This document shows, one piece after another, positions 48,911 through 58,589 of a stretch of DNA of 64,000 nt (positions are counted from its first letter, which is position 1; every line of letters begins with the position of its first letter). A model generated the notes under the pieces. That model worked only from the letters and a program-made list of their open reading frames with translations. It made no database searches and had not been told where the DNA came from. The stretch is taken from positions 40,020 to 104,019 of the forward strand of contig MFRM01000017.1 of the NCBI GenBank assembly GCA_001784555.1. The letters are read 5' to 3'. The stretch is from Candidatus Melainabacteria bacterium RIFCSPHIGHO2_02_FULL_34_12. Its GTDB lineage: Bacteria > Cyanobacteriota > Vampirovibrionia > 2-02-FULL-35-15. The position numbers and the translations under genes were made by a program.

Positions 48911-49744
48911 CTACAACAGCTGCTCTTCCAGAGAAAAATCTATCCAATTTGAGTGTTTAATAAAATAACTTGTCGAAATATAATCAACACCAGTAACAGC
49001 ATATTTCTTAATATTGTCAATTGATATTTGTCCGCTGGCTTCAGAATATATATTTCCCGGCAATAGCTTTAAAGCATTTTTTAAGCCCTGTGGATTCCAG
49101 TTATCAAACATAATAATATCTGGTTTTACAGAAACAGCTTCATGCAATTCTTTAAGATTGCTTACTTCAACTTCAATTTTAGTTTTTTTTGAAATTTTTC
49201 TTCTAGCTTTTTTTACTGCATTACCAATACCACCTGCAGCTTTTATATGATTATCCTTAATTAGAATCATCTCACTTAAGTTAAATCTATGATTTTTAGC
49301 TCCCCCGCATAAAACTGCATATTTTTCTAAGGTTCGTAGATTTGGAGTAGTCTTTCGAGTATCAAGCAGAGTAACTTTTAATCCTTTTGTCTTATTTACA
49401 AGCCTTGAAGTACATGTAGCAATTCCAGAAAGATGCCCAATAAAATTCAGCGCAGTTCTTTCAGCTTTTAAAATTGATCTTGTGTTTCCATAAACAGTTG
49501 CAAGGGTTTTACCTTTACTAATAAGCTGACCATCCTTAAAACGAGGCTTAATAATTAAATTTTTATCCAGTGCTTTAAAAACTTCTTTAAATATTCCTAT
49601 TCCGCAAAGAGTACAATTTTCATTTAAGATTAGAGCAAAAGTTGATTTATGCTTCTTTGGTATAAGCAAATCTGTGGTTATATCTCCTTTATGTCCAAGA
49701 TCTTCTTTTAACGCACTTAAAATAATCCGAGAAACGCTTTTCAT
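48911..49744 (-). CDS. nadC: nicotinate-nucleotide pyrophosphorylase (carboxylating)
   Basis: LKEDLGHKGDITTDLLIP, LDTRKTTPNLRTLEKYAVLCGGAKNHRFNLSEMILIKDNHI, EVEVSNLKE. Confidence 0.97.
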   Translation of the reverse strand: MKSVSRIILSALKEDLGHKGDITTDLLIPKKHKSTFALILNENCTLCGIGIFKEVFKALDKNLIIKPRFKDGQLISKGKTLATVYGNTRSILKAERTALNFIGHLSGIATCTSRLVNKTKGLKVTLLDTRKTTPNLRTLEKYAVLCGGAKNHRFNLSEMILIKDNHIKAAGGIGNAVKKARRKISKKTKIEVEVSNLKELHEAVSVKPDIIMFDNWNPQGLKNALKLLPGNIYSEASGQISIDNIKKYAVTGVDYISTSYFIKHSNWIDFSLEEQLL

Positions 49745-49753
49745 ACAAATAAA

Positions 49754-51637
49754 TTATAAAGGAGAGGGGGTTTGTTCAGGAGTTTGGGTTGCATTAAGAA
49801 CAGCTTGCTTTGCAATAAATTCCTGCTTAATTTGTTCAAATAATTTTTCTTCAGGAAACAGAACTCTTTGTCCTACTCGTAATGTAAATTTTTTATCACC
49901 TTTTACAAGCTCAATAGTAGGATCATCACTTCTTGATTTGCTCTTGGAAATCTGCTTAACATACCAGTCTTCCAATGGATCCAACACAGATATTTCTGTC
50001 CTGTTAGGAACAGCCATACTTAATACAGCTTTAAGCTTAGTTTCACGTGTTAGTTTATCATCATCAACTTTTACACTGTAATCAGCCACATAAACATTTA
50101 CCAGTGCCAGATTTTTATTTTCTACACTTACGATTCCCACCAGTTCAACTTGTTTTCTTTGGAGAGGAATCTCAGGCAATGGTTGTTCTTTGGCTTCTTC
50201 CTTGGCTTTTTGTTCAATGACTGGCTGTAAAATCAAATCCTGTCCAAAAGGATCAGATCTGGTTTCTATAGATTCTCTTGCTTTTAAGATTAAAGCTTCT
50301 CGTTCTTTATCAGTAATAGGCTTAAATATTTCTTTTTCAGAAACTTTTTTTCCGTTAGATTCTGTAAATCGTTTTTCATCTTTTTGAGCATTCAGTGCTT
50401 TCTCTTTTTTCGTAAAGAAATCTCTTACAACAACCTTTTCATCATCAGGATAGTCTTTATTTCCCTTAAACAAATTAGGAAGAGCATAAGTCCAGAATAA
50501 ATAACCAATAGTAGCAGCCACTCCACCTGCTATAACTATTCTTACTGGTGTAAGTTTGGACCCGCCGGAATTTTGAAACATTTTATTTGCTCCTCGTATG
50601 TTTCCTAGACCTAAGTCTACCTTATTAATTTCACCCCAAAAAGTACTGCTTTTCATTTCCTTTATATTTAGTTTTTCACTAAACATATCAGGAATCTGAG
50701 GGTCGGGAACATTAGGCATAATTGCTTTAAGTACTGGAGTATTAGAAATCTTATTTGCTTGTGGCTCAAGATTTTGGCTTACATATGGAAGCTCAAGTAT
50801 TGGTTTTATTGTTTCCTCTTTATCCATGACCTCAAGTTCCGGCAAGGGTTTATCTTTCTCAGTAACTAGTTCTTTAGTTTCAGGCTTTTCAGCTAATTCA
50901 GCTAATTCATCCGTAAGTTCTGACTCAAGACCACCACTAAATATACTTTCTAGCCCTTCATATTTATGCTCTTTAATTCCCCAGGGAAATTTATTTTCTG
51001 TTTTTGGGGCTTCTTCTAATGGCTCCTCTTCAGAAAGAGGATCTTCTTTTTTAGCTAAATTTTCTTTTAGAAAATATGGCTTCTTTTTTGTTTTGTTTTT
51101 TTCCTTTATTTCTTTTTTCTTTTCTGTTGTTACCTCAAGGCTTTCTGCTTTCTTTTTGTTTTCTGGTTTCGGAGGCCAAACAAAAGACTCACCCTCGCTT
51201 GATGAACTAACAATGTTTTCTTTGGTTGCTTCTGGAGTTATTACCTCAGGTGAGATTATTACACTTTCTTCTTCCTGAATTATTTGGGATTCAAGATTAA
51301 ATGTGATGTCCGGTTCTTCAGAGCTCTGAGGTAGTGTTGGAATATCATCCTTGTCAATTTTTCTTCTGAGTGGGTTTACTGAAGTTTCCTCATAATTAAG
51401 TGTCGAGGTTTTCCTTCGTGGAATTGCTGAGGGAAAAATCGCATCATCAAGGGATACTTTAATAAGCTTTGTAGCTGTAAACTGCTTGTATAAATTTTGA
51501 AATCCGGATAGTTTAATCTTTTTAAAATTGATACGAGGCACTAATGACTTAACGTCAGACAATGTATAAGATAAGAGCATCCTCTCAAGATTATTTTCTT
51601 GGACCATGATTTCTTTTTTATCAGAGAATATTTTCAT
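49754..51637 (-). CDS. single-pass membrane protein adjacent to a PilB-like ATPase; possible PilP/GspC-type pilus accessory protein
   Basis: TM VRIVIAGGVAATIGYLFWTYALP; acidic/Lys-rich N-terminal half; C-terminal VELVGIVSVENKNLALVNVYVAD ... KKFTLRVGQRVLF. Confidence 0.55.
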   Translation of the reverse strand: MKIFSDKKEIMVQENNLERMLLSYTLSDVKSLVPRINFKKIKLSGFQNLYKQFTATKLIKVSLDDAIFPSAIPRRKTSTLNYEETSVNPLRRKIDKDDIPTLPQSSEEPDITFNLESQIIQEEESVIISPEVITPEATKENIVSSSSEGESFVWPPKPENKKKAESLEVTTEKKKEIKEKNKTKKKPYFLKENLAKKEDPLSEEEPLEEAPKTENKFPWGIKEHKYEGLESIFSGGLESELTDELAELAEKPETKELVTEKDKPLPELEVMDKEETIKPILELPYVSQNLEPQANKISNTPVLKAIMPNVPDPQIPDMFSEKLNIKEMKSSTFWGEINKVDLGLGNIRGANKMFQNSGGSKLTPVRIVIAGGVAATIGYLFWTYALPNLFKGNKDYPDDEKVVVRDFFTKKEKALNAQKDEKRFTESNGKKVSEKEIFKPITDKEREALILKARESIETRSDPFGQDLILQPVIEQKAKEEAKEQPLPEIPLQRKQVELVGIVSVENKNLALVNVYVADYSVKVDDDKLTRETKLKAVLSMAVPNRTEISVLDPLEDWYVKQISKSKSRSDDPTIELVKGDKKFTLRVGQRVLFPEEKLFEQIKQEFIAKQAVLNATQTPEQTPSPL

Positions 51638-51664
51638 CAGCTTAATATTTTATTTGCTGATGCT

Positions 51665-53365
51665 TTAGGGTAGGGGAATTACTCTGAGTAATTCTTCTAG
51701 AGTGGTTTTTCTCTTTCGTACCTTTTGAACTCCTGCATGAGCCAGTGTTGGAACTCCCTGCCTAGTTAATTCAGCTTTAATATCATTCAGATTTGCTCTT
51801 TCCTGAATCATCTGCTGAAGTTTTTCATTAACAGGCATAATTTCAAAAACACCTTCTCTGCCAGAATATCCCAGGTTATTACATTTCTCACACCCCTGAG
51901 CTTTTGCAAACATTTCGTTTGTTGAAGACGTTAAATGCAATAACTCAAGTTCCTCAGCTGACGGTTTATATTCTTTATGACATGAACAAACTTTCCTAAC
52001 CAATCTTTGGGCTAAAACACCAATTAATGCACTGGAAATAAGGTAAGGCTCAATTCCCATATCCATTAATCTGACAATAGTACTTGAAGCATCATTAGTA
52101 TGTAATGTACTTAGGACTAAATGTCCTGTTAATGCAGCCTGAATTGCAATTTCTGCAGTTTCAAGGTCACGAATTTCCCCAATCATTACAATGTCTGGAT
52201 CCTGACGAAGTATACTTCTTAACCCAGCAGAAAAAGAAAGACCAGCCTTTGCATTTACCTGAACCTGATTAACCCTGGCAAGCTGATATTCTACAGGATC
52301 TTCTACCGTTACAACGTTTTTTGTAGTATCCACCAGTTTAGCCAGGCTGGTATATAAAGTGCTTGTTTTACCTGAACCTGTTGGCCCGGTAATTAATATC
52401 ATTCCCTGACTTCTTCCTAGCCACTCCTCATAAAGAGCAAGTCTTCCTTTAGGCATTCCAAGATCCAAAAGATTACTGAAATTATTTTCATGAGGGAGCA
52501 TTCTAATTACACATTTTTCACCGTGCAATGTAGGAAGAGTTGAAACACGGAGATCAACTCTCTGTCCACCTAAAATCTCAGTTACACGACCATCCTGCGG
52601 CTGTCTTTGCTCAGCAATATTTAAATCAGCAATGATTTTTATACGTGCAATAACTACTTTTCTTAAATCCTGAACAGTGGAAAAATATCTGCAAACATCT
52701 CTTAAAATACCATCAATTCTGAATCTTACAATCAATCCTTTTGTGGTCGGCTCAAAGTGAATATCACTGGCTCTTTGGTTTAAGGCTTCACCCATTAACG
52801 CTCTTACATCATTTGCAATTGCTCCTTCGTCAGTTGCCATGATTTGGCGAATAGGTATTCTTTCAATGGTAGCTTCTAATTCAGCACCAAGCTTTGCTTG
52901 CGGAGCACTTAAGGAAGCTTCCTCAGGTTTTTGTTGCTGCATCTGCATCCCTGGTTTTTGTTTCAGGGTGGTTTGTGGTGATGCTTTTCCATCATATTGA
53001 GAAGTTTTAGTAGGTATATTTGCAGATGTTTTTCCTATAAGTGCAAACCATTTATCCCAGCTTTCTATGCCTATGTTTTTAAATTCAATCTGGCAACCAT
53101 TTAAGAAATCTGAAAGTAAATTCCTTAAAGAAGGATCATGATTTTCAGGCACACCTACATAGAGTTTATTGTTCCAAAATAGAAGTGGAATGGCTTGTTC
53201 TGCAGGCCATGAAGAAGGCATTGCAGAAAGTAATTGTTTATCAAGGTACTCAAAATTTAAATTTCCAAGTTGATCAACAAGCAGAACCAGTGCATTATCT
53301 AATGTGGTCTTCCCGTTTTTTAACAGTTGAGTTAAAGATAATTTAGAAGGATTTGCAATCACCAT
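51665..53365 (-). CDS. pilB: type II/IV secretion or pilus assembly ATPase (GspE/PilB family)
   Basis: MILITGPTGSGKTSTLYTSL, VTVEDPVEYQLARVNQVQVN, ILRQDPDIVMIGEIRDLETAEIAIQAALTGHLVLSTLHTNDA, Cys motif CSCH...CEKC. Confidence 0.95.
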   Translation of the reverse strand: MVIANPSKLSLTQLLKNGKTTLDNALVLLVDQLGNLNFEYLDKQLLSAMPSSWPAEQAIPLLFWNNKLYVGVPENHDPSLRNLLSDFLNGCQIEFKNIGIESWDKWFALIGKTSANIPTKTSQYDGKASPQTTLKQKPGMQMQQQKPEEASLSAPQAKLGAELEATIERIPIRQIMATDEGAIANDVRALMGEALNQRASDIHFEPTTKGLIVRFRIDGILRDVCRYFSTVQDLRKVVIARIKIIADLNIAEQRQPQDGRVTEILGGQRVDLRVSTLPTLHGEKCVIRMLPHENNFSNLLDLGMPKGRLALYEEWLGRSQGMILITGPTGSGKTSTLYTSLAKLVDTTKNVVTVEDPVEYQLARVNQVQVNAKAGLSFSAGLRSILRQDPDIVMIGEIRDLETAEIAIQAALTGHLVLSTLHTNDASSTIVRLMDMGIEPYLISSALIGVLAQRLVRKVCSCHKEYKPSAEELELLHLTSSTNEMFAKAQGCEKCNNLGYSGREGVFEIMPVNEKLQQMIQERANLNDIKAELTRQGVPTLAHAGVQKVRKRKTTLEELLRVIPLP

Positions 53366-53609
53366 ATATTAATTATTCCCTATTTATTTTCGAAACATTA
53401 GTTTTTAAAAATTCTTGACGTAAAACTGAAGTAACATTTTCAATTATTTCAATTTTTAAAATAAAATATCATTTTATTAATTATCAAAACAACCTGTGCT
53501 ATAAAATCTCCTATATTTTGAGGATATCTGTACTAATGTTAATACCAAGAAATCTTGAATTTTTACCATGTTTTGTACTTATTATCATCAAGTGACCAAA
53601 GGTTAAGAG

Positions 53610-54920
53610 TTAACTAAAAGCCTCTATTTCATCCACCTGCTTAGGAGTTCCTTCAGTTAAAACCTTATTTCCTGACTTTGTAATTAAAATATCATCTTCA
53701 ATTCGAATCCCTATACCTTTAAATTTCTCCGGTACATCATCCAATTCACTGGAAATATATATCCCTGGTTCAACTGTCATTACCATCCCAGATACAAGTT
53801 TTATTGATTTATCATTTTTATCAAGGTATGGGCCTGCATCATGAACATCCAAACCAAGCCAATGGCTTAATTTATGCATAAAATATTTTCTGTATTTTTT
53901 CTTAGCAATAATTTCCTGAATGCTTCCTTTTAAAAGCTTTAAATCCTTTAATCCTTCAACAAGAATTTCTACAGCCTTATTATACGAATCTATAAACCTT
54001 TTTCCTGGTTTCATAAGTTCTATTGATTTAATTTGTGATTCCAGAACAATTTCATAAAGTGCTTTCTGAGGTGCAGTAAATTTTTTATTTGCTGGAAATG
54101 TTCTCGTTAAATCCGACGCATAGTATTTATATTCACATCCTGCATCAATTAAAATCAAATCATTTTTTTTAATTTTTTCAGAGTTGTTAATGTAATGAAG
54201 AATGGTAGCGTTTTTCCCGGCTCCAACAATAGATGAATATGCAGGTCCCAAAGAACCTGATTTTTTAAACTTATATTCAAGAATTGCTTCTAATTCGTAT
54301 TCGTACATTCCAGGCTTTGCATAAGACATAGCTAAGATATGTGCATCCTTTGATATATCAGCTGCTTTTTTCATACAATCAATTTCAAGCTCATCTTTTA
54401 TAAGTCGCAGGCAGGACAGAATTTCAAAAGGCTCATTTACTCCTTTAGGAGATCTTGCTCCAGATCTGTTGCTTTTTCTTATATCATTAATTAATTTTAA
54501 TATTTTCTGATCATGGTCAGGATATTTTCCAAGAGAATAATAAATGTATTCTTTACCTGAAATAAAGTCTTCCAATTTTTCAAAAAACTTTGAATATTCA
54601 AATGCTAAATCAGCCTTAAATATTGATTTTGCACCATTAATACCAATTTGTTTACCAGTCCAGATTTCTTTTTCTCTGTCTTTGGGTTCAACAAATAATA
54701 CATAAAAAGATTTGTGTCTTTCTTTTATAAGAAGACAAGCCGAGTTAGGCTCATCAAAACCAGTTAAATAATAAAAATCCGAATCTGGCTTAAATCTGTA
54801 TTCAACATCATTTGATCTTATTGAAGCAGGTTTATTCAGAAGGATAAGTATTGAGTTTTCAGGAAGTTCGCTTAATACTTTCTTCCTCCTTCTCATGTAA
54901 TATATATAATCTTTTTTCAT
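53610..54920 (-). CDS. pepP: Xaa-Pro aminopeptidase (M24B)
   Basis: DFYYLTGFDEPNSACLLI, LILIDAGCEYKYYASDLTRTFP, HKLSHWLGLDVHDAG, MVMTVEPGIYI. Confidence 0.94.
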   Translation of the reverse strand: MKKDYIYYMRRRKKVLSELPENSILILLNKPASIRSNDVEYRFKPDSDFYYLTGFDEPNSACLLIKERHKSFYVLFVEPKDREKEIWTGKQIGINGAKSIFKADLAFEYSKFFEKLEDFISGKEYIYYSLGKYPDHDQKILKLINDIRKSNRSGARSPKGVNEPFEILSCLRLIKDELEIDCMKKAADISKDAHILAMSYAKPGMYEYELEAILEYKFKKSGSLGPAYSSIVGAGKNATILHYINNSEKIKKNDLILIDAGCEYKYYASDLTRTFPANKKFTAPQKALYEIVLESQIKSIELMKPGKRFIDSYNKAVEILVEGLKDLKLLKGSIQEIIAKKKYRKYFMHKLSHWLGLDVHDAGPYLDKNDKSIKLVSGMVMTVEPGIYISSELDDVPEKFKGIGIRIEDDILITKSGNKVLTEGTPKQVDEIEAFS

Positions 54921-54921
54921 T

Positions 54922-54953
54922 TTTACAACTTTACAACCTTACAACTTCACAAA
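54922..54953. repeat. period-8 tandem repeat (TTTACAAC)x4 immediately upstream of the pepP start
   Basis: TTTACAAC TTTACAAC CTTACAAC TTCACAAA read directly. Confidence 0.85.
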
Positions 54954-54974
54954 TACCCTCAACAACTTTTAGAC

Positions 54975-55844
54975 TTATTCACCAAAAGGATTTGCTGGTC
55001 GCGTAGTGTCACCTGAAGCAGGGGAGGGAGAATTTTTAGCTGCAGGAGTTACCGCAGCCGCAGCTGGTAAAGAATTTTGCGCAGGTGGTTGTGCAGTACT
55101 TCCTGTGGTTTGTAATGTTTGTGATGTACCAGCTCCCTGGCTTTGTGGAGAAGGTACAGATGAATCAGCTGGTGTCTTAGTAGTATCAGAAGAAGGTGAT
55201 TTTGCAGCAGGAGAACCTACAGCTGCAGGAGGTGGCGGAGGCGGTGTATTTTGCTGAGTCGTAGTCTCTTTAAGAGATTCATCCCTGCGATCTTTTTTAG
55301 ATTTTTGATTTGTATTTGTACCTGAAAAATATGATGGTACAGTCTTTGCACCAAATGTTGGTTTTGATTTTACAGAAGCAGCTTTATCATCAGCAGTATT
55401 TGGTTTCATTAAGTATGCAATTCCATCAACATCTATAATTTCCACCCTTGCTGTCGGATTAAATAATATTTTAGACACAGAAAAATTTTGTAATTCATCC
55501 AAATAATCACCTGCCGCATATTCAACAGGCGGATCTTCAGGTGTAGTAACATTCTTAATAAGCGTCTTTGGTTTATTACCTATTAAATAAATTGCAATTA
55601 TTTTATATGTTTCAGTAGGATCTACTTTTGATTTTGACTCTGCCTCAGCCTCAGCTTCATCCTCTGATTCTTTAGAAATCTTGTTATCTGTTTTTCCCCC
55701 AACTACCTTATCTTCTTTTACAGCTTTATTTACTACATCCTTAATAACATCAGAATCTGAAAAAGCAATAAGATAAAAGTTTGAAAACAACAAAGAAGAA
55801 ATCAGTAAACATGTAAGATATATTTTAAGCATTATTGAATTCAT
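54975..55844 (-). CDS. exported protein with Pro/Ala/Ser/Thr/Gln-rich low-complexity C-terminus; possible PilP-like
   Basis: N-terminal hydrophobic segment; YKIIAIYLIGNKPKTLIK ... VEIIDVDGIAYLMKPN; C-terminal PPPPPPAAVGSPAAKSPSS... Confidence 0.6.
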   Translation of the reverse strand: MNSIMLKIYLTCLLISSLLFSNFYLIAFSDSDVIKDVVNKAVKEDKVVGGKTDNKISKESEDEAEAEAESKSKVDPTETYKIIAIYLIGNKPKTLIKNVTTPEDPPVEYAAGDYLDELQNFSVSKILFNPTARVEIIDVDGIAYLMKPNTADDKAASVKSKPTFGAKTVPSYFSGTNTNQKSKKDRRDESLKETTTQQNTPPPPPPAAVGSPAAKSPSSDTTKTPADSSVPSPQSQGAGTSQTLQTTGSTAQPPAQNSLPAAAAVTPAAKNSPSPASGDTTRPANPFGE

Positions 55845-55887
55845 ATTTTATAACAGTAATTTTGAGATTAATTCCACTGTTTTTACT

Positions 55888-55996
55888 CAGCTGGCTCTGC
55901 GGTGACGTTGCTCCTCGAGCCAGCTTTGCATAGTGCACTTGGATAAATCAATCTTAACGTTTTTTAGGTTTTGCCGAACAAGTCGGACAAAACCTT
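55888..55996. repeat. R2 dispersed palindromic repeat, copy A
   Basis: AGCTGGCTC(55889-55897)/GAGCCAGCT(55917-55925); AGGTTTTG-CCGA-ACAAG-TCGG-A-CAAAACCT (55966-55995). Confidence 0.85.
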
Positions 55997-56196
55997 TATC
56001 AATTAATTGTTTTACTCTAATCATTACAATATACCTGAGCAGTTACATTCTACTTAATTAAGACGATCAGTCTATTAATTTCTTACCCAAAAGCCTAATC
56101 AAATTAAGCTATCAATATATCTTACAGTCATATGCATAACTTTTTACTTAAATACAGGAAAAAATAGCAAAAAAAAGCTCTATAATTCTTTCTGTA

Positions 56197-57720
56197 ATGA
56201 TTTGGGTCAAAGATATTATCTCAATTCTCTATCCTGAACTTCTTGTTCTCTTAGCTTTAATACTTGCAATATTTCTGTGTACAACAAAATTTAAGGATAT
56301 TATCTGGGTTATATCTGTAATGTTTATGTTTACTGGTATTCTCCATATCATAAGGTATCAGTTAAATTTCAATTCTCCTGTACAAATACTAAATGGAGCT
56401 TTTATTGCAGATTCCCTAAGCACTTATTTTAGGTTAATTACACTAGTTACCGCAATATTCATAGTACTTGCATCCGTAAAATACACTGAAGGCTTTTTCC
56501 ACAAAAGTGAGTTTAATATTATTCTTCTTAGCTCAGTGCTTGGAATGATGATACTTGTAGGAGCTAATGATTTAATAACTTTATTTGTCGGGCTTGAAAC
56601 ACTTGGCTTAAGCTCTATTATGCTGGCTGGATATTCAAAATATGACCTGCGCAGTAATGAAGCATCACTAAAATATCTTCTAAATAGCGCAAGTGCATCA
56701 GCAATATTTTTATTTGGTTTATCAATAATTTATGGACTTACCGGTTCAACGCAGTTTTATGAAATCAAATACAAACTTCTCCAGCTAATTAATACCGAAA
56801 CTTTAAATTACCCTATTATTGCTGTCACCTTAATTCTTATTATCAGTGGATTAGGATTTAAACTTGCTAGTGTACCGTTTCATATGTGGTCACCTGATGT
56901 TTATGAAGGTGCACCTACTCCTGTAACAGCATTTTTAGCCACTGCATCTAAAGCAGCAGGAGTTGCAATAACTTTAAGAATATTATTTGTATTATTTGAT
57001 TTTGCACAAAATATCTGGCAGCCTTTAATCCTTTTGCTCGCACTTTTATCAATGGTAGTAGGGAATTTAATTGCACTGGGTGAGATTATAAACAAATCAT
57101 CCATAAAAAGGCTTATGGCTTATTCTTCCATAGCTCAAGTGGGTTACATACTTATGGGATTAGCTCTGGCAAAGCCCGATACAATTTCAGCAAGCTTATT
57201 TTATTTAACCATCTATCTTGTAATGAATATCTGTGCGTTTTTATGCATTATAGAATTTGGAAACGAAGCAAACACAGATTCCATTTCTGATTATAGCGGG
57301 CTTATAAAAAAGAGACCTTGGCTTACATTTGCATTTGCAATTAGTTTATTTAATCTGGCAGGTTTACCGATTCCTCCAGCTGGGTTTATTGCAAAATTTA
57401 TTTTATTTAAATCAGCATTTGAAGCTGGCTTACCTGGAATAATTATGGGCTCTATTGCTTTAACAACCACTATAATTTCTGTATTTTATTACCTCTATAT
57501 TGCAAAGCTAATGATAGTAAATGAACCTTCAGTTGCAGTTTTAAACATAGATTCTAATAAAGACGCCACCGGGAAATCCAGAGAATTAAATGCAGCAATT
57601 ACACTCGTAACAGCAACACTTATTTTTATAAGTATAATAAGTAACCCAATTTTACAAATTACAAATAAAACCACTGAAAGTATTACAAACAGAAATCAAT
57701 ATTTAAGCCTTAAAAAGTAA
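56197..57720 (+). CDS. nuoN: NADH-quinone oxidoreductase subunit N (NuoN-like)
   Basis: Polytopic; LKYLLNSASASAIFLFGLSIIYG, LASVPFHMWSPDVYEGAPTPVTAFLATASKAAG, RLMAYSSIAQVGYILMG, LFNLAGLPIPPAGFIAKF. Confidence 0.94.
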   Translation: MIWVKDIISILYPELLVLLALILAIFLCTTKFKDIIWVISVMFMFTGILHIIRYQLNFNSPVQILNGAFIADSLSTYFRLITLVTAIFIVLASVKYTEGFFHKSEFNIILLSSVLGMMILVGANDLITLFVGLETLGLSSIMLAGYSKYDLRSNEASLKYLLNSASASAIFLFGLSIIYGLTGSTQFYEIKYKLLQLINTETLNYPIIAVTLILIISGLGFKLASVPFHMWSPDVYEGAPTPVTAFLATASKAAGVAITLRILFVLFDFAQNIWQPLILLLALLSMVVGNLIALGEIINKSSIKRLMAYSSIAQVGYILMGLALAKPDTISASLFYLTIYLVMNICAFLCIIEFGNEANTDSISDYSGLIKKRPWLTFAFAISLFNLAGLPIPPAGFIAKFILFKSAFEAGLPGIIMGSIALTTTIISVFYYLYIAKLMIVNEPSVAVLNIDSNKDATGKSRELNAAITLVTATLIFISIISNPILQITNKTTESITNRNQYLSLKK

Positions 57721-57813
57721 TAACGACGACCTTTAATATGCTTTTTGTAAAAATCTTAACAACCTCTTAATTAAACAAATTTAGGATTGTTTATATAGGG
57801 GCGAAGAGAGAAC

Positions 57814-58107
57814 ATGGCATTAAAACTAGCAAGAATAGATCCACTAAATGCTTTAAGAGGTATGAGAGGCATTACTAAAATGATGGCAACAAATGATCTA
57901 AACATAGCCAGAGTAGAAGCCGCTTCTCTAGATGCCGTTATGAGAGACCCATCGGCATCGACAACATCAGGTGAATTAATTCTAGGAAAGACAATAACTT
58001 CAGTATTATTTAGATCGTTAATGGACATGATTGAACCACATATTAAAAGAACTTTAGAATTTTTAAAATTTATGAAAAGCATCAACAAATTATCTGCTTC
58101 TGCTTAA
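57814..58107 (+). CDS. small protein with KxxRIxPLN...RGI N-terminal motif, 97 aa
   Basis: MALKLARIDPLNALRGMRGITKM; shares the motif with the next ORF. Confidence 0.6.
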   Translation: MALKLARIDPLNALRGMRGITKMMATNDLNIARVEAASLDAVMRDPSASTTSGELILGKTITSVLFRSLMDMIEPHIKRTLEFLKFMKSINKLSASA

Positions 58108-58191
58108 ATTAATCTTTTGCTTTACATACCATCTTTACAAAACCATAACGATGGAGATTTAGCATTTTAGATATAGAGTTCAGGAGGAATT

Positions 58192-58587
58192 ATGTCATTT
58201 AAAATAAACAGAATAATGCCACTAAATCAAGCTCAAAGCTTCAGAGGAATAAAAAACTCTAATCAAGCTAAAGCTCAACCTGCTTTTTGCCCAGAAATAC
58301 CAAATCATTTCTTAGATAAAGATTTAAATCCATCAAATCCAAGCTCATGGAGTAGTGCAATATCCAATTTAATGTCAGATGCATTAGGTTCATTGTTTTG
58401 CCTGGAAGCTGAAAGCACAGGAGGTATCTTTGGAGATCCTGCATATAATCCTTACGAAAACAGACATAAAAGATTCATAGCAATGGCATTGCTTGGGAAA
58501 ATGTACACTTTACTTCCACTAGTAAATTCAATGACAGAAGAAAATAAAAAAGCAAATAAAATGGAAAATCTTGCTTTAGCTGCTTGA
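58192..58587 (+). CDS. small protein with KxxRIxPLN...RGI N-terminal motif, 131 aa
   Basis: MSFKINRIMPLNQAQSFRGIKNS; strong AGGAGG RBS before ATG. Confidence 0.65.
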   Translation: MSFKINRIMPLNQAQSFRGIKNSNQAKAQPAFCPEIPNHFLDKDLNPSNPSSWSSAISNLMSDALGSLFCLEAESTGGIFGDPAYNPYENRHKRFIAMALLGKMYTLLPLVNSMTEENKKANKMENLALAA

Positions 58588-58589
58588 AG

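Noticed and set aside
50826-51278. 150-aa Ser/Phe-rich plus-strand ORF
   Set aside because: Antisense to the Glu/Lys-rich part of 49754-51637; Ser/Phe composition is the expected mirror of Glu/Lys codons.
55006-55257. 83-aa plus-strand ORF rich in Gly/Ala/Cys
   Set aside because: Antisense shadow of the Pro/Ala-rich C-terminus of the 54975-55844 gene; composition is a by-product of the low-complexity coding strand.
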